DNA from: Rhabdophis nuchalis
Taxonomy: Eukaryota > Chordata > Lepidosauria > Squamata > Natricidae
Length of the DNA stretch: 64,000 nt
NCBI GenBank assembly: GCA_039707465.1
Contig: CM077653.1
Location: forward strand, 5,827,184 to 5,891,183
Reading direction: 5' to 3'
This document shows positions 1 to 11,395 of this stretch, one piece after another (the first letter of the stretch is position 1; each line of letters begins with the position of its first letter). Both the position numbers and the translations under genes were made by a program. The notes under the pieces were generated by a model that ran no database searches, was not told the DNA's origin, and saw only the letters and a list, made by a program, of their open reading frames with translations.

Positions 1-262
1 AGTCTCAACTTTTTTTTCACATTGTGGTGACCAAAACTGGATGCCGTATTCCAAGTGTGGCCTTACCAAGGCCTTATAAAGTGGTATGAACACTTCACAT
101 GATCTTGATTCTACCCCGCTGTTTATGCAGCCTAGAACTGTGTTGGCTTTTTTGGCAGCTGCTGCACATGGCTGACTCCTATTTAAATGGTTGTCCACTA
201 GGACTCCAAGATCCCTCTCACAGTTACTATTGAGCAAGGTACCACATATACTGTGACCAAGA
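1..262 (-). mobile_element. CR1 LINE fragment, cut by window edge
   Basis: On the minus strand this reads as the part of CR1 ORF2 that encodes the end of the reverse transcriptase region. The same text is on the plus strand in the better copy at 27495-28175, including a frame reading LGVLVDNHLN. It runs off the left edge, so the 3' end is not seen. The 5' side decays near 255-262. The frame is broken, so this is a dead 5'-truncated copy. Confidence 0.85.
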
Positions 263-1091
263 CTAGTGAGATACACACCAATCATAGAACGTAAAGACTG
301 AAAGAAGGGTTATTTTCAAACTATTTGAGCAGAAATAATAATGTGGGTCTTGGGAGAAGGTCAAGAAATGTCTGCCTACCCTACTGGAATTCTTGATTTT
401 TGTTTTTCAGAGTTAGATGGAGTATGATATGTTTCCAGTTGCTGAGAAGGCAGCTTGCAATGTCCATGCTAAGGAATATTCTCTTTGTCTCTGGAATTGT
501 TTGTAAACGAGCCTCCCCTTCAAACAACCCACACACACACACAAATTCCCCAAAAAACCCAGACCAATTTGAACACAGCATGATTCCTAAATTAGCAGAG
601 GTCCTCGCTGAATTTTAAAAATATGCACTGATGCACCATTAAAGTGTGCAATAAGCTGATTTGCATTTCACAACATACTCCTTGAAGGAGTATTAAACAA
701 TTAGGGTAACCCTTGGCCACTGCTGATTCTCATGAGGCCTCAGAGGCAATATTAACAGAAGTTGAAGGACCAGCACTACGCAGTCAAAGGGCAACAGGTA
801 GCAACGGTAAGGGAGTGCTTGTTGGTGCTGCCGTTTTAAGTGGGAAAGGATTATTTGGATCCGACTTCTCTGTCACTCCCAGAAAATCATTCGGTTTGGG
901 TGCTGGCGATTAACTGGCCAAGGGGGTCTTCAGGAGGGCACCTTGAAGGGTCTTCTGCTCAGCATTGGATGACTCATTTCATTTTGTCTCATTCATATAT
1001 ATACTGCTCTCCTTTTCTGCCTTTCGGCTCATCACCAGAGACCATCTAGACAGAAAGCCATGAGTTCCGTTGTGTAATTTTTTTTATATGT
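263..1091. other. Unassigned sequence, no gene recognised
   Basis: I see no element here that I can name. A short CA run lies near 530-543. The part from about 713 to 1070 has the look of an old LTR or internal transposon piece (even base composition and short open frames), but no second copy in the window supports that. Confidence 0.4.
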
Positions 1092-1414
1092 GTGTTACGT
1101 TTTTGAGCTGATCAATAAATAAGTCAGGGAGACTAGTACAGATCTATTTCGAGCTTTTTAGCTCTCATCAGCAAGCCATACCCTTACTGGGATTTGAACA
1201 GGGTGTTGTGACACAAGTATATACTTATCCTCCTGTCTCAGCTGATCAGGAAGAGAACCTGGTGGCCTAATGGCTAAGGCTCCTGCCTAGCATGTAATAC
1301 AGCCCCGGTTCAAATCTCAGTAAGGGTATGGCTAGCTGATGAGAGCTAAAAAGCTCGAAATAGATCTATACTAGTTTCCCTGACTTATTTATTGATCAGC
1401 TCAAAAACGTAACA
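1092..1414. mobile_element. Two tRNA-derived SINEs, head to head
   Basis: The plus copy (about 1259-1414) has a tRNA-like head: an A-box-like TGGCCTAATGG at 1263-1273 and a B-box-like GGTTCAAATCT at 1307-1317. A body with AGCTAAAAAGCTCG follows, ending near GTAACAC. The minus copy (about 1092-1205) is the same body reversed, keeping only the B-box end of its head. The arms 1092-1202 and 1307-1414 therefore form an inverted repeat of about 105 bp around a centre of about 100 bp. RNA polymerase III promoter function is inferred from the boxes only. Confidence 0.7.
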
Positions 1415-2870
1415 CACACACACACAATTTCCCACCCACCCCCATACTTAATGGCAAGAGGAGATTGAATAGTGCAACTCCTCAATTTGACTCCCACAAT
1501 ATCTCTAATTCAAGATGTCTTCTGCCATTTCGGATATAAACATTATGTCAACTCATTAGAAAGCTAACAGTTGAGCACCAAGGAGTTAAGTCTACTTCCA
1601 TAGCATTTTCTGTCTTAACTTAGCTTTCTCATAGATTGTACACCCTCAACTGTTAATTGGTTAGGCTGTAATAAAGCTGCTAGTCACAATGAATCAGTGT
1701 GGAAGCCTTTTTGTCAATTTTGGCAACGCCTCAAGCAGACGAGGGGAATTTTATGCATCTGGTTGTGCGATCTACACACACCAATAATTTGTGGAAGGAT
1801 GCTGCTGTGTAAAAATTTATGAGATACCCTCGCCAGGTAATATAAGCAGAGGATAAAATTCTCCAGTGGGGTAAAAAGGGGATAAATCAATCTGTAGATA
1901 CGCATTTCACATTTAAACATTTGCTTCGTTGTGGTGACTCCCCGCCAACAGAAAGCTGAGGTTTTTGTGATCCACTGCTCTATATAACAGATGACAATAC
2001 TTAGCTGACCTTGGCTGATTCCAGAAAAGCTAAGCAGGGTTGAATTTGATTTATACTTTGAAGGCAAACCATCACCAAAAAATACCCTCCAAAAACTTGA
2101 AGTGTAAATTAAACTGGGAGACTAGGAATCCCAATGACAATGTTGCCAAGAAAGCAAAATTAATGAATGAAGTTCTTGTGACAGCTAAAGGCCAGAGCTT
2201 AATATCACCCACACACATTAATAAATCTAGACACTAAAGTGATAGCAAAACAAATAAAGCGATAATATCAACAGGAGTTGGTGGGCAACAGGGATTGAAA
2301 TGGATGGAGTAAAATTTTGCTGGCAAGGCTCATAATCAGTTACGGAACGGGGCGACTCACCCTGGCCAGCTCAAGAGAGCGACAAGCAGATTGGCAGCTC
2401 ACCCCAGCCTTGAGGACTTCTAACTTGAGAAGGCCTAAAGCAAGATAAGGTCCACTGCAATTCACTTGTCCCTCTCTTGAGTTATCCTATGTTGAGTTAG
2501 CCCTTCAGCGAGTTGGCCAAGACAAGACAGCCAGGGTGAGACAACTGGCCAGGGTGAATTGTCCTACATGCCATCTATTGATGCTCTCTGTATGCAAACA
2601 TCTACTCCATTGTAGGTGGGAGCAAGCAGCTTGCTCCTGAGTAACAGGGTGTGCAAGAATTCTCTAGTCCTGGGAATTTGTTAACCAAGTTATTAAAAGT
2701 TTATTGTGTGGATACCTACAATATTTATGAGTTTAGCAGGAAATTATATATAACTACATTCTTGGCCTTGTGGAAGGCTCTTAAAACTAGGCTCAGCTGT
2801 TTGGCCTGGGATCATAATGGCTGTGCTCCATACTGAATGGGGTTAGTGGATTAAGAGCAGATTCTACCTC
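1415..2870. other. Mostly single-copy sequence
   Basis: No gene is recognised. At 2343-2575 the motif CACCCTGGCCAG occurs at the left end and the inverse CTGGCCAGGGTG at the right end, so this part may be a decayed inverted-repeat element. A related phrase (GTGAGTTGGCCA) occurs at 48380-48391. Confidence 0.4.
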
Positions 2871-3007
2871 CACCCTAGGCTATCTTTCCTAATTTTAATG
2901 GTAATAGATTTTCATGTTTTATACTGACATTTTTAGCTTGTTGTAAGCCATCGAAGCATTCCTTGATGGCAAGTTGGATGGCATATAAATTTAATAAATA
3001 AAATAAA
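2871..3007 (+). mobile_element. LINE or SINE 3' tail with AATAAA-rich end
   Basis: The segment ends GGCATATAAATTTAATAAAT. This is the common squamate retroelement tail (a GC-rich stem, then ATATAAATTTAATAAA repeats). Related tails occur at 3451-3640 and 12243-12470 on the other strand and at 61640-61680. The 5' part is too decayed to assign a family. Confidence 0.5.
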
Positions 3008-3450
3008 CGGGAAAGATCCTGGAAACCGTCAAGGTCATCACTGCAGGTGCTTAAGAAGGAGATGGACTGTTCCCATTACAAAAGGACATCTCATAATTGG
3101 ACTGTGTGTTTACCTAGGGGTGGGGAGAAAAGGAAATCATTGTTTAACTAGGCAAGCACTTGCGTGAGAAAACCAGAGATGGTTTTGATTCTTCAGGACC
3201 AAAATGGCGCATCCGCTAAAGTCTTACTTTTGGGAGTTCAAAGCTCCCGAGAGTGTTTACTTATTTTGGGTTCACTAGCCAGGCAGTTGACAGTAAACTA
3301 ATTAAAGTTGCCTTTTGCCTATACAGTTCACTTCCTCTGAGGCTAAGAGCACAAACCACAATTCTTACTGATGTGGAAAAAAGAATCTTATATTCAACGC
3401 CGAGTTTCACATTTTGTTACCACCGGTTTGCGGCGCATGCGCCCAGCCTT
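3008..3450. other. Unassigned single-copy sequence
   Basis: No transposon or gene is recognised. The sequence is AT-rich, with a short 101-codon open frame at 3253-3558 that runs into the neighbouring retroelement tail and is not taken as a gene. Confidence 0.4.
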
Positions 3451-3640
3451 CTACACATTTATTTATTTTTTATTTATATTAAATTTATATCCCGCCCTTC
3501 TCCAGAAGGACCCAGGGCGATGCACAGGAATTACAAACATACAAATATAACAATATAAAATTTAAAAAGATATTAAACTCCCAACCTGTGCTAAAATCAA
3601 TTAAAATCCCCAATTTAAAACTGTCTAAAAGCAGTCACAG
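3451..3640 (-). mobile_element. LINE or SINE 3' tail, minus strand
   Basis: The left end is a T-rich TTTATTTA run, followed by ATTAAATTTATATCCCGCCC and a GC-rich stem. Read on the minus strand this is a 3' tail of the type seen at 2871-3007. The internal part is AT-rich and uninformative. Confidence 0.55.
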
Positions 3641-3738
3641 CAGAAGGTTACATGCGCTTTCCTTCTGTGTGTGCCTTCCATGAATGTGCCCACCCTCAAA
3701 AACCTGCCTAATTAGGATGGCATAGAGTCAGGGTGGCC

Positions 3739-3812
3739 TGGCTCACCCATAATTTCTGCTACCGGTTCAGGCGAACCAGTTCAAACTGGCTGAATACCAC
3801 TTCTGCCTATAT
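3739..3812. mobile_element. hAT-type element end fragment
   Basis: The phrase CTACCGGTTCAGGCGAACC followed by CTGGCTGAATACCACTTCTG matches the end seen in the hAT copies at 46740-47256 and 32670-32887. Only one end is present. Confidence 0.5.
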
Positions 3813-4280
3813 TTTTAATCTTACTGTAAGTAAGGAATCTTCTTTTGAAATCCCAAAGAGGTGGCAAATTTCATTCCTGCATCTGTTCTGTAGAAGGACC
3901 TTGATGTGCTTCAGAGTTGACCTCCCAAAAATGGGGCACATGGGAATGTAAACAGACCATCTCTGGAGCTCTTTCAAACAGCCCCACCTTCTTTGGGGAA
4001 CCCGCAACAGCTATAGAAGGCGGTTTTATCCTTGTTTATTTTGCTGTAGGCTACCCTGTTGATCTGATGGCATTTGGCAGCTGGAGAAGATACATAAAAG
4101 CATGAAATGCATGGAAATAAGACAGCCAGGCATTAAAAAAAAAAAGCACACCTCAAGAATGGTGAATATTGTAAAAATTCATAATGCCGGCTATTGGAAA
4201 ACTAAATCTTGCACAGGTGAACACAGAAAAAGGAAGTCTTTTTTTGCAACAAAGCATCTTTTGATGTGGCCCATCAGAGT
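3813..4280. other. Unassigned sequence
   Basis: No repeat or gene is recognised. The segment includes an A-run at 4135-4144. Confidence 0.35.
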
Positions 4281-4715
4281 TGATGGCTGTGAAAAGTGAT
4301 GGCTGTGAAAGTTGGACCGTAAGGAAGGCTGAGTGCCAAAGAATGGAGGCCTTTGGACTCTGGTGCTGGAGAAGACTCCTGCGAGTCCCTTGGACTGCAA
4401 GGCGATCAAACCAGACAGTCCTAGAGGAGATCAACCCTGACTGCTCTTTAGAAGGCCAGATCCTGAAGAGGAAACTCAAAGACTTTGGCCAGCTAATGAG
4501 AAGGAAGAAGGACTCCTGGAGAAGAGCCTCATGCTGGGAAAGATGGAGGGCAAAAGAAGAAGAAGGGGACGACAGAGAACGAGGTGGTTGGATGGAATCA
4601 CTGAAGTGATCAGTGTGGGCTTGAATGGACTCCAGAGGATGGTAGAGGACAGGAAGGCCTGGAGGAACGTTGTCCATGGGGTCGCAATGGGTCGGACACA
4701 GCTTCGCAACTAACG
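4281..4715 (+). mobile_element. RTE-BovB LINE 3' end
   Basis: The translation contains the BovB ORF2 C-terminal block, with landmarks CESWTVRKAE, LWCWRRLLRVPWTARRSN, FGQLMRR and, in another frame, RGRQRTRWLDG, ending close to GRTQLRN. Frameshifts split this into at least two frames, so it is inactive. It ends at a stop followed by the ACGACAAC that is usual at BovB tails. A second copy lies at 50182-50590. BovB is abundant in squamates and supplies the retrotransposition machinery used by Sauria SINEs. Confidence 0.93.
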
Positions 4716-5444
4716 ACAACAAATCAGAGTTTGGGTACATAATACATAAGGAGATGAGTGAAAGATTTAACTTAAATTCAGTTTTTCTCCCTGGCCAATT
4801 TCAGTGGCCAATCAAGTGAATTACTATTGCCAAATGGAATAGCTAGAAACCCATTTCTAAGTATACTTTCGCTGCCGTTCCCAAGTTACTTTTTTTTCCT
4901 CTCCCATTTTTATCGGCCATAAACATGCCCTTGGAGCTGCAAAAGCATTAATGGCTTTTTGGTGTGTAGTCCTGATACAATTCCTAATTTAATAACTAGC
5001 AATGTGAAATGTTTGGCTGGTTCCCGAGAAGAACTTGTTTAATGCTTTAATTGGTACTTATTTTAAACAGTTCATTAGATAGGCTGGTTCTTCCGCTGGC
5101 TTTTTTCGCAGAGCAGCTGACCTCCCAAGCAGCAGGCTGGCACCGCTGATCAAGAAGAAGACTAATTAACAAGCTTCAGGTCAGGCCTGGATTTGTGAAC
5201 ATATTTCAGGAGGTGCTCTGTGGGAGTAAGGAGTAGATCTAAAGTCCAGCATTCCAGATTTCACTCGGTTTTTAATTCAGCTTTCTTGTTCAGAAGGTTA
5301 ATGAAACACGCAGGATTTGTAGCTCAGGATGTCACTTGGGGCAGCCGAAGAACATTCTGCGTGGCCATGAGACAAAATTTTAATGAGGAAATCAAGAGAT
5401 GTTGAGGTTTTGTCCCAAACGGAGTAAAATAGATGATTTGTTTC
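4716..5444. other. Single-copy AT-rich sequence
   Basis: I see no repeat family. The block 4780-5200 is AT-rich with TAAT-type motifs and no microsatellites, so it is a possible non-coding conserved stretch. That can only be tested by alignment. Confidence 0.35.
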
Positions 5445-5597
5445 TGTTGTGGCCCGCTAGCAGATCTGGCAGCAGATTCGGACAGTGAGGAGGTTGGGGA
5501 GGAACATGGGCCAGTCCTAGAGTCTGGGGAAGGCTCAGACGAGGACCAGGGCCATCTGACAGTTCTCAGCTGTCAGGCAGATGAGCTGCATTCTTGA
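5445..5597 (+). mobile_element. LTR 5' fragment (TGTTGTGGCCC family)
   Basis: It starts TGTTGTGGCCC and continues with a GACAGTGAGGAGGTTGGGG phrase found on the minus strand in the LTR at 19207-19784. The 3' part of the LTR is missing. Confidence 0.65.
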
Positions 5598-5740
5598 GAG
5601 ATGGAATGGAGACATACAATTTTAATATATCTCACGTCGCAGGGTCATCAGCTTGATGATCTTCTAAGGAAGATGATGTGCTTGGTTGGTCCCCAATATT
5701 GATTTCCATCAAATGCTCAACAGCAATGGAAGAGAATATT

Positions 5741-5918
5741 TGTAACTGTGGGGTCCTTGGTGATCTCTGAGCTTGGTTGCTGCAGAGGTTTCATTACCTG
5801 AGACATCAGTCATTATCATCATCAGGTAACATCACTGATGATATTACCTGGTTGGGTAATGAAACGTCTCTAAGAAAACAACCAAGCTCAGAGACCACCA
5901 AGTATGCCTGAAACACTC
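5741..5918. mobile_element. Palindromic dispersed element, copy 1
   Basis: The arms are inverted: CTTGGTGATCTCTGAGCTTG at the left pairs with CAAGCTCAGAGACCACCAAG at the right. The centre contains ATCATCAGGTAACATCACTG and GGGTAATGAAACGTCTC. Related copies are at 7900-8560, 12645-13020 and 42441-42640. It could be a fold-back element or two opposed copies of one LINE or Penelope-like end. No TSD was identified. Confidence 0.6.
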
Positions 5919-5984
5919 AGTTTTAGCTAATGCTCAAATCTCAGTTTATGGCACCATGACTAAAATCCACATTGACCCAACAGA

Positions 5985-6510
5985 TTAACAGAATTGGAAG
6001 GGATCTAGTCCAACCCCCAGCCCAAGCAGGAGGCCCCACACCATTTCTGACAGATGGCAGTCCAGTTTCTTCTTGAAAGCTTCCAGTAAGGAGGCTCCCA
6101 CAACTTCTGAAGGCAACTTCTGTTCCATGGGTTGATTGTTCTCACTGTCAGAAAATTTCTCCTTATTTCTAGTTGAATCTCTCCTTGGTCAGTTTCCATC
6201 CATTATTTCTTGTCTGGCCTTCAGGTGCTTTGGAAAATAGCTTGACCCCCTCCTCTCTGTGACAGCCCCTCAAATATTAAAAGACTGATATCCTGTCTCC
6301 CCTGGTCCTTCTCTTCCCTAGACTAGCCATGCCCAGTTCCTGCAACTGTTCATCATATGTTTGAGCCTCCAGTCCCCTAATCATCTTGGTTGCTCTTCTC
6401 TGCATTTTTTCTAGAGTCTCAATATCTTTTTTTATAGTGTGGTGACCGTAACTGAATGCAGCATTCTAGGTGTGGTCTTACTAAGACTTTACAGACCTAT
6501 TATTTCTCTC
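5985..6510 (-). mobile_element. CR1 LINE 3' end
   Basis: Read on the minus strand it gives the CR1 ORF2 C-terminus and 3' end, including ERVQRRATKMI-like and NQWNSLP-like text broken by frameshifts. It aligns by eye with 25357-25822 and 27495-28175. Confidence 0.9.
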
Positions 6511-7016
6511 TTCAGGTAACCACCATTCCAGATCTGACATCCACGAAAGGCAAACCGTGGTATGGTTAAAAAAATATATACAGAAATAAAAGCTTTAGCT
6601 GCATGGAGCACGGAAGGAGATAAAACCGTATGAGAAAATGATTCCTTTCACAAAATATTCTATCTATTTTCACCTGCATAATGCTAAAATCAATGCTTTA
6701 GATGGAGCCCCAAACTTTATATCAAATTCCCGCTCTTGTGAAAATGTGTGTTTTATCAAGTAGATCAGATGCCTCAGAAGGCTGCCTTCATTCAACACGT
6801 AGTAATTCAACTGAGAATTGAATCTTACAACTTAATAACGACAATAATATGGTTCTTCCATCCTATTAGCAGTTGTCAGATTTACTTAGAACACTCAGGA
6901 AAGGAAAGATGAAAAAGGGGCCTTTCCATTTCAAGATGAATGTTAATCATGAGATTTTTTTTTAAACTTTGCACGAAATGGGGAGGAAGAACATCGATTG
7001 GACCCCATACCTATTT
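6511..7016. other. Single-copy sequence
   Basis: AT-rich, with no element or gene recognised. Confidence 0.35.
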
Positions 7017-7024
7017 GTCTGGGC

Positions 7025-7491
7025 CAGGGATCTCCAACCTTAAACACTGAAAGAGCTATTTGGACCCTGTTTTCCACAGAAAAGAAAACACCGGGAGCCA
7101 CAAAACCTGGGTGGGCATGGCCAACTCGACGTCACTCACTCTCACCAAGTCACATGACCCCCCCCCTAGCCACACCTACCCAGCCAGTCATTAGGGCAGA
7201 CAATTGGTTGTTAAAAAACACCAGAAGCCACAAAACCACAAAACAAGTTCGAGGCACGCCTAGCACCAACAAGGGGAAGAAGCTCGAGCAAGAGTGAGGC
7301 GCTGGAGAATCAGCCCCAGTCGCTTCTCCATACTCTGCCATTGCTCTTACCTTCTCAGGCTAGGCGAGGAGTGACTGGGAAGGGAAGGCGAGGGGCGGGG
7401 CCAGCCATTGGTGGGATCACCCGAGAGGGAGCCACAGCAGAGGGCACAAAGAGCCACATGTGGCTCCAGAGCTGCAGGTTGCAGAACCCCA
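7025..7491 (+). mobile_element. Non-autonomous hAT element with 8-bp TSD
   Basis: It starts CAGGGATCTCCAACCTTAAA and ends in GGTTGCAGAACCCCA. A perfect 8-bp duplication GTCTGGGC lies on both sides (7017-7024 and 7492-7499). The terminal GAGCCACATGTGGCTCCAGA and GCAGGTTGC phrases are shared with 26489-26826 and 61014-61274. No transposase frame is present. Confidence 0.85.
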
Positions 7492-7499
7492 GTCTGGGC

Positions 7500-7900
7500 T
7501 CTTAAATGAAACCATTGATCCGTCCATCCACACGGCTTATAAACTACTCCAAAAGCAGAAGATGGAGAACCATATAGAAATGCACTAATTTCAATAATGC
7601 ATCATTTCAACACCCCAACATTAGATCTAGAGCATGAGCAACACCCCAACTCAAGACCATTAGCAGCCAATGACTCATTAAACCCATCCAACCTTGGCTT
7701 TCTATCAGAACATTTACAATATACTGTGGCATTGGAAGAGATCCCATAAAAGAAAAGCTGCCTCGGAGAGTAAGAAATACAACCTTGCTTTTAATGATCT
7801 ACAAAGATGCTCTCACTCATAAATTTAACCCCATTCATGAATAATCGGGTGGATGGAGCTGTTCTTTTGGAACCGAGAGTTTTCAAACTGTAGCATTTCA
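7500..7900. other. Single-copy sequence
   Basis: No element or gene is recognised. Confidence 0.35.
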
Positions 7901-8174
7901 AGGATGTGTTTCTGTGGGGCCCTTGGGGTTCTCTGGCCTTGATTGTTTTCTTGAGACATTCCAGTGGTGGGTTTCTGCAGGCTCGCACCTACTCACAAGA
8001 GCCGGATGGTGAAATTTAGAGAGCCAGTGAGAGAGGGTTCCACCGGCGGACCCAGAAGTAAGTCTGGCCTGCTGCTGCCAGTAACCCAATGGGAAGGAAA
8101 GGAAAGGAAGGCAGAAAGTAAGCAAGGAAAGGAAAGAAAGAAAGGAAGGAAGGAAGGAAGGAAGGAAGGAGGGA

Positions 8175-8218
<44 letters not shown>

Positions 8219-8560
8219 AAAAGAAAGAAAGAAAGAAAGAAAGAAAATTTATCATCACAATTGAGCCCAAAATTTTGGTTGCTAAGCAAGAGCGTTGTTA
8301 AATGAGTTTCACCACATTTTACAAGATGGCCGTTCCCACCCTGTCACATGACTGCCAAGCCACGCCCACAAAATAGGCCACACCTACAGAGTAGGTTCTA
8401 AAAAATTTTGAAACCCACCACTGAGGCATTCCATTACCCAACTCGGTAACATCATTGGTGCTAGAAGGAAGTGGAATTTGCCTTCTAGCACCTAGTTGAG
8501 CAACAGAACATTTGGAAGAAACCAACCAAGCTGACAAGGTACCAAGGACTCCACAGTTCA
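7901..8560. mobile_element. Palindromic dispersed element, copy 2, split by a hAT
   Basis: The left arm (7901-7971) carries CCTTGGGGTTCTCTGGCCTT and the right arm (8424-8560) carries CATTACCCAACTCGGTAAC and, near its end, GGTACCAAGGACTCC. Both match the family at 5741-5918. The hAT element at 7972-8423 interrupts it, so this element is the older of the two. Confidence 0.6.
7972..8423 (-). mobile_element. hAT MITE carrying a GAAA/GGAA array, copy 1
   Basis: Terminal inverted repeats are CAGTGGTGGGTTTC and GAAACCCACCACTG. The flanks AGACATTC (7964-7971) and AGGCATTC (8424-8431) form an 8-bp TSD with one mismatch. A GGAA then GAAA array fills about 8090-8246. The same element with an array at the same point is at 30999-31428 and 41764-42279. 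It has no coding capacity. Confidence 0.9.
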
Positions 8561-8633
8561 ACTCTGAGTGACAAATGTTCTCTTCTATTGGCAAGTGTTT
8601 CTGACAGATGGGCCAGGACCTTGTATAGAGCCA

Positions 8634-9232
8634 TGGTGGCACAGTGGCACAGTGGTTAGAATGCAGTAAAGGTAAAAGCAAAGGTTCCCCTCGCACATAT
8701 GTGCTAGTCGTTCCTGACTCTAGGGGCCGGTGCTCATCTCCGTTTCAAAGCCAAAGAGCCAGCACTGTCCGAAGATGTCTCCGTGGTCATGTGGCCGGTA
8801 TGACTAAATGCCGAAGGTGCACAGAACGCTGTTATCTTCCCACCAAAGGTGGTCCTTATTTTACTACTTGCATTTTTACCTGATTTTGAACTGCTAGGTT
8901 GGCAGAAGCAGGGATAAGTAATGGGAGCTCAGTCCATTACGCAGTGCTAGGGATTCGAACAGGCAAACTGCTGACCTTTCTGATTGACCAGCACGGCATC
9001 TTAGCCACTGAGCTGTTAGCAGGCTCAATGGCAGGCAAATTCTGCTGACAGCCAGCAGCCGACCGGCTCAAGGTTGACTCAGCCTTCTACCCTTCTGAAG
9101 TTGTTCAAATGAGGAGCCAGATTATTGGGGGCAAATAGGCTGACTCTGTAAACTGCTTAGAGAGGTGTGTAAAGCAGCGTGGGGTGATATAATGTATAAG
9201 TCTAAGTGCTATATTTGCTATATAGGTTATTG
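8634..9232 (+). mobile_element. tRNA-derived SINE interrupted by a Sauria SINE
   Basis: The head GGCACAGTGGTTAGAATGC (to about 8666) and the body and tail (from about 9017), containing CGGCTCAAGGTTGACTCAGC and GTCTAAGTGCTAT, belong to one SINE split in two. The same SINE uninterrupted is at 49537-49757 and 63015-63243. The head resembles a tRNA, with an A-box-like TGGCACAGTGG. Confidence 0.85.
8667..9016 (-). mobile_element. Sauria SINE nested in another SINE
   Basis: On the minus strand it reads tRNA-like head (GGTTCGAATCC-like box), GAGCTCCCATTACT, TGCCAACCTAGCAGTTC, then CCACATGACCACG and a tail ending CTTTTACCTTTA. This is the known Sauria SINE layout: tRNA head, conserved body and BovB-like tail. 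It is nearly full length. Confidence 0.9.
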
Positions 9233-10170
9233 TTCAGGAGGCTTGCCTTCTATGTCCTCATTCAGACATCATCCCAGAATGTTGTCTGCAACCTGACCCT
9301 GTGCAGAATTGCTGCTGGTGGCTGCTTAGGGGGACAATTAGGTGAAGTTTCCATTTCTTGATTTTTGTGGCTAGATGGGCGTTCTTGTGCCCCACATCTC
9401 AGCCTGCAGATGTATAAGTTCATCTCCTTTCCATGTTGCTTCTTCCCACCCGCTGCCTTGAAGGAGAGCAGGAAGGCAGAGCCCACCGCAACATCCAAGG
9501 ACATTAGCATCTGTGTTTATTCCATGGCACATCATCCATCCATAACATTGCATTATTCATTGGCACATACTTCCTATTTATCATGTGCAAGCAGCATTCT
9601 TCACCGGGCATGTAGTGTGAGGTAGCCGATAATGAAACTATCACACTTATGAATTACTTCCAGCAATGGAAATGATTGGGTCAGGCTGGTTTCTAACATA
9701 ATTTAACAATGAGTTCCTCGGTGATTACAGCTTTGTTCAGACAAGAAATTTAGCGAGTGGAGGGAGGGGGGAAGAGATGTGTGAAAAGATGTGTTGACAG
9801 ATTGAGTTATCCAGTCACTGGCGTTTCTGAACTGGCGTATCGTCTCCGCTCATCCACCCATGCATTCATGAGAGTTGCTGTTTGCTGGGACTTCCTTCTT
9901 ACCAAATATTTATTCTGGAGCTGGAATCTTTTGCTCAGTTGATCTCAGCCAAACCCTGGCATTGGTCTGCAAATCCATCCTAGTGCTTGATGCATTGTGC
10001 TCCTTTGTGGGTGTGATTTATGGACGTTTGTACATTACCCGTGCTAATGGGGGCATTTGTCTAGTGAAAGTTTCTAATTTGCAAGTTCATCCTTCTTGTG
10101 GCTTCCTCACTTTTATGCAACTGGAGGGTCAATGCTTCATTTCCCGACTAAATTAGTTTATCTCTGAGCT
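9233..10170. other. Single-copy sequence
   Basis: No transposon is recognised. Short open frames (9365-9625, 9875-10156) have no family resemblance that I can see. Confidence 0.35.
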
Positions 10171-10176
10171 GAGATG

Positions 10177-10246
10177 GGTTGAGTTGAGTTGAGTTGAGTT
10201 GTTGAGTTGAGTTGAGTTGAGTGAAGTTGAGTGAAGTTGAGTTGCA
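10177..10246. repeat. GTTGA pentanucleotide microsatellite
   Basis: Tandem GTTGA with a few GTGAA variants, about 14 units. Confidence 0.95.
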
Positions 10247-10249
10247 GTG

Positions 10250-10336
10250 TGGGGGCTCACCTGGTTAGGATGCTGGGGTGACAATCAACAGGCCTGTGTT
10301 CAAGACTTGATTGTTGCCATGTGGTGGTATGAGTGT
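10250..10336 (+). mobile_element. Possible tRNA-like SINE head next to GATA array
   Basis: The segment has GGGGGCTCACCTGGTTAGG (A-box-like) and GCCTGTGTTCAAGACTTG (B-box-like) at tRNA-like spacing, then passes directly into the GATA array. With no second copy in the window this is tentative. Confidence 0.35.
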
Positions 10337-10337
10337 G

Positions 10338-11066
<729 letters not shown>

Positions 11067-11129
11067 ATGATAAATGGATGGATGGATGATGGATGCATGA
11101 TAGATAAGTGGGTGTGTGGGTGTGTGGAT

Positions 11130-11363
11130 CAGTGGTGGGATTCAATTTTTTTTTACTACTGGTTCTGTGGGCGCAGCTTGGTTGAGTGGGGCTTGGTGAG
11201 CATAGCAGGGAAGGATACCGCAAAATCCTCATTTCTTCCCAATCAGTGGCAATAGATGAGGGCGGGACCAGTCAGAGGTGATATTTACCGGTCCTCCAAA
11301 CTACTCCAAATTTTCTCTACTAGTTCTCCGGATTTGGTCAGAACCTGCTGAATATCATCTCTG
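11130..11363 (+). mobile_element. hAT element (GGATTC family), copy 1
   Basis: It starts CAGTGGTGGGATTCAA and ends AACCTGCTGAATATCATCTC plus TG. Flanks GTGTGGAT and GGTTGGAT form an imperfect 8-bp TSD (6 of 8). The inside contains one copy of the GGAAGGATACCGCAAAATCC segment that has become a minisatellite in the copy at 16110-17157. Confidence 0.8.
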
Positions 11364-11395
11364 GGTTGGATGGATGATAGATAGCTAGATAGCTA

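Noticed and set aside
1259..1325. tRNA gene
   Set aside because: The boxes are tRNA-like but the stem pairing is poor and the sequence continues into a SINE body.
4153..4740. A 195-codon minus-strand frame
   Set aside because: Antisense of BovB coding sequence; no independent support.
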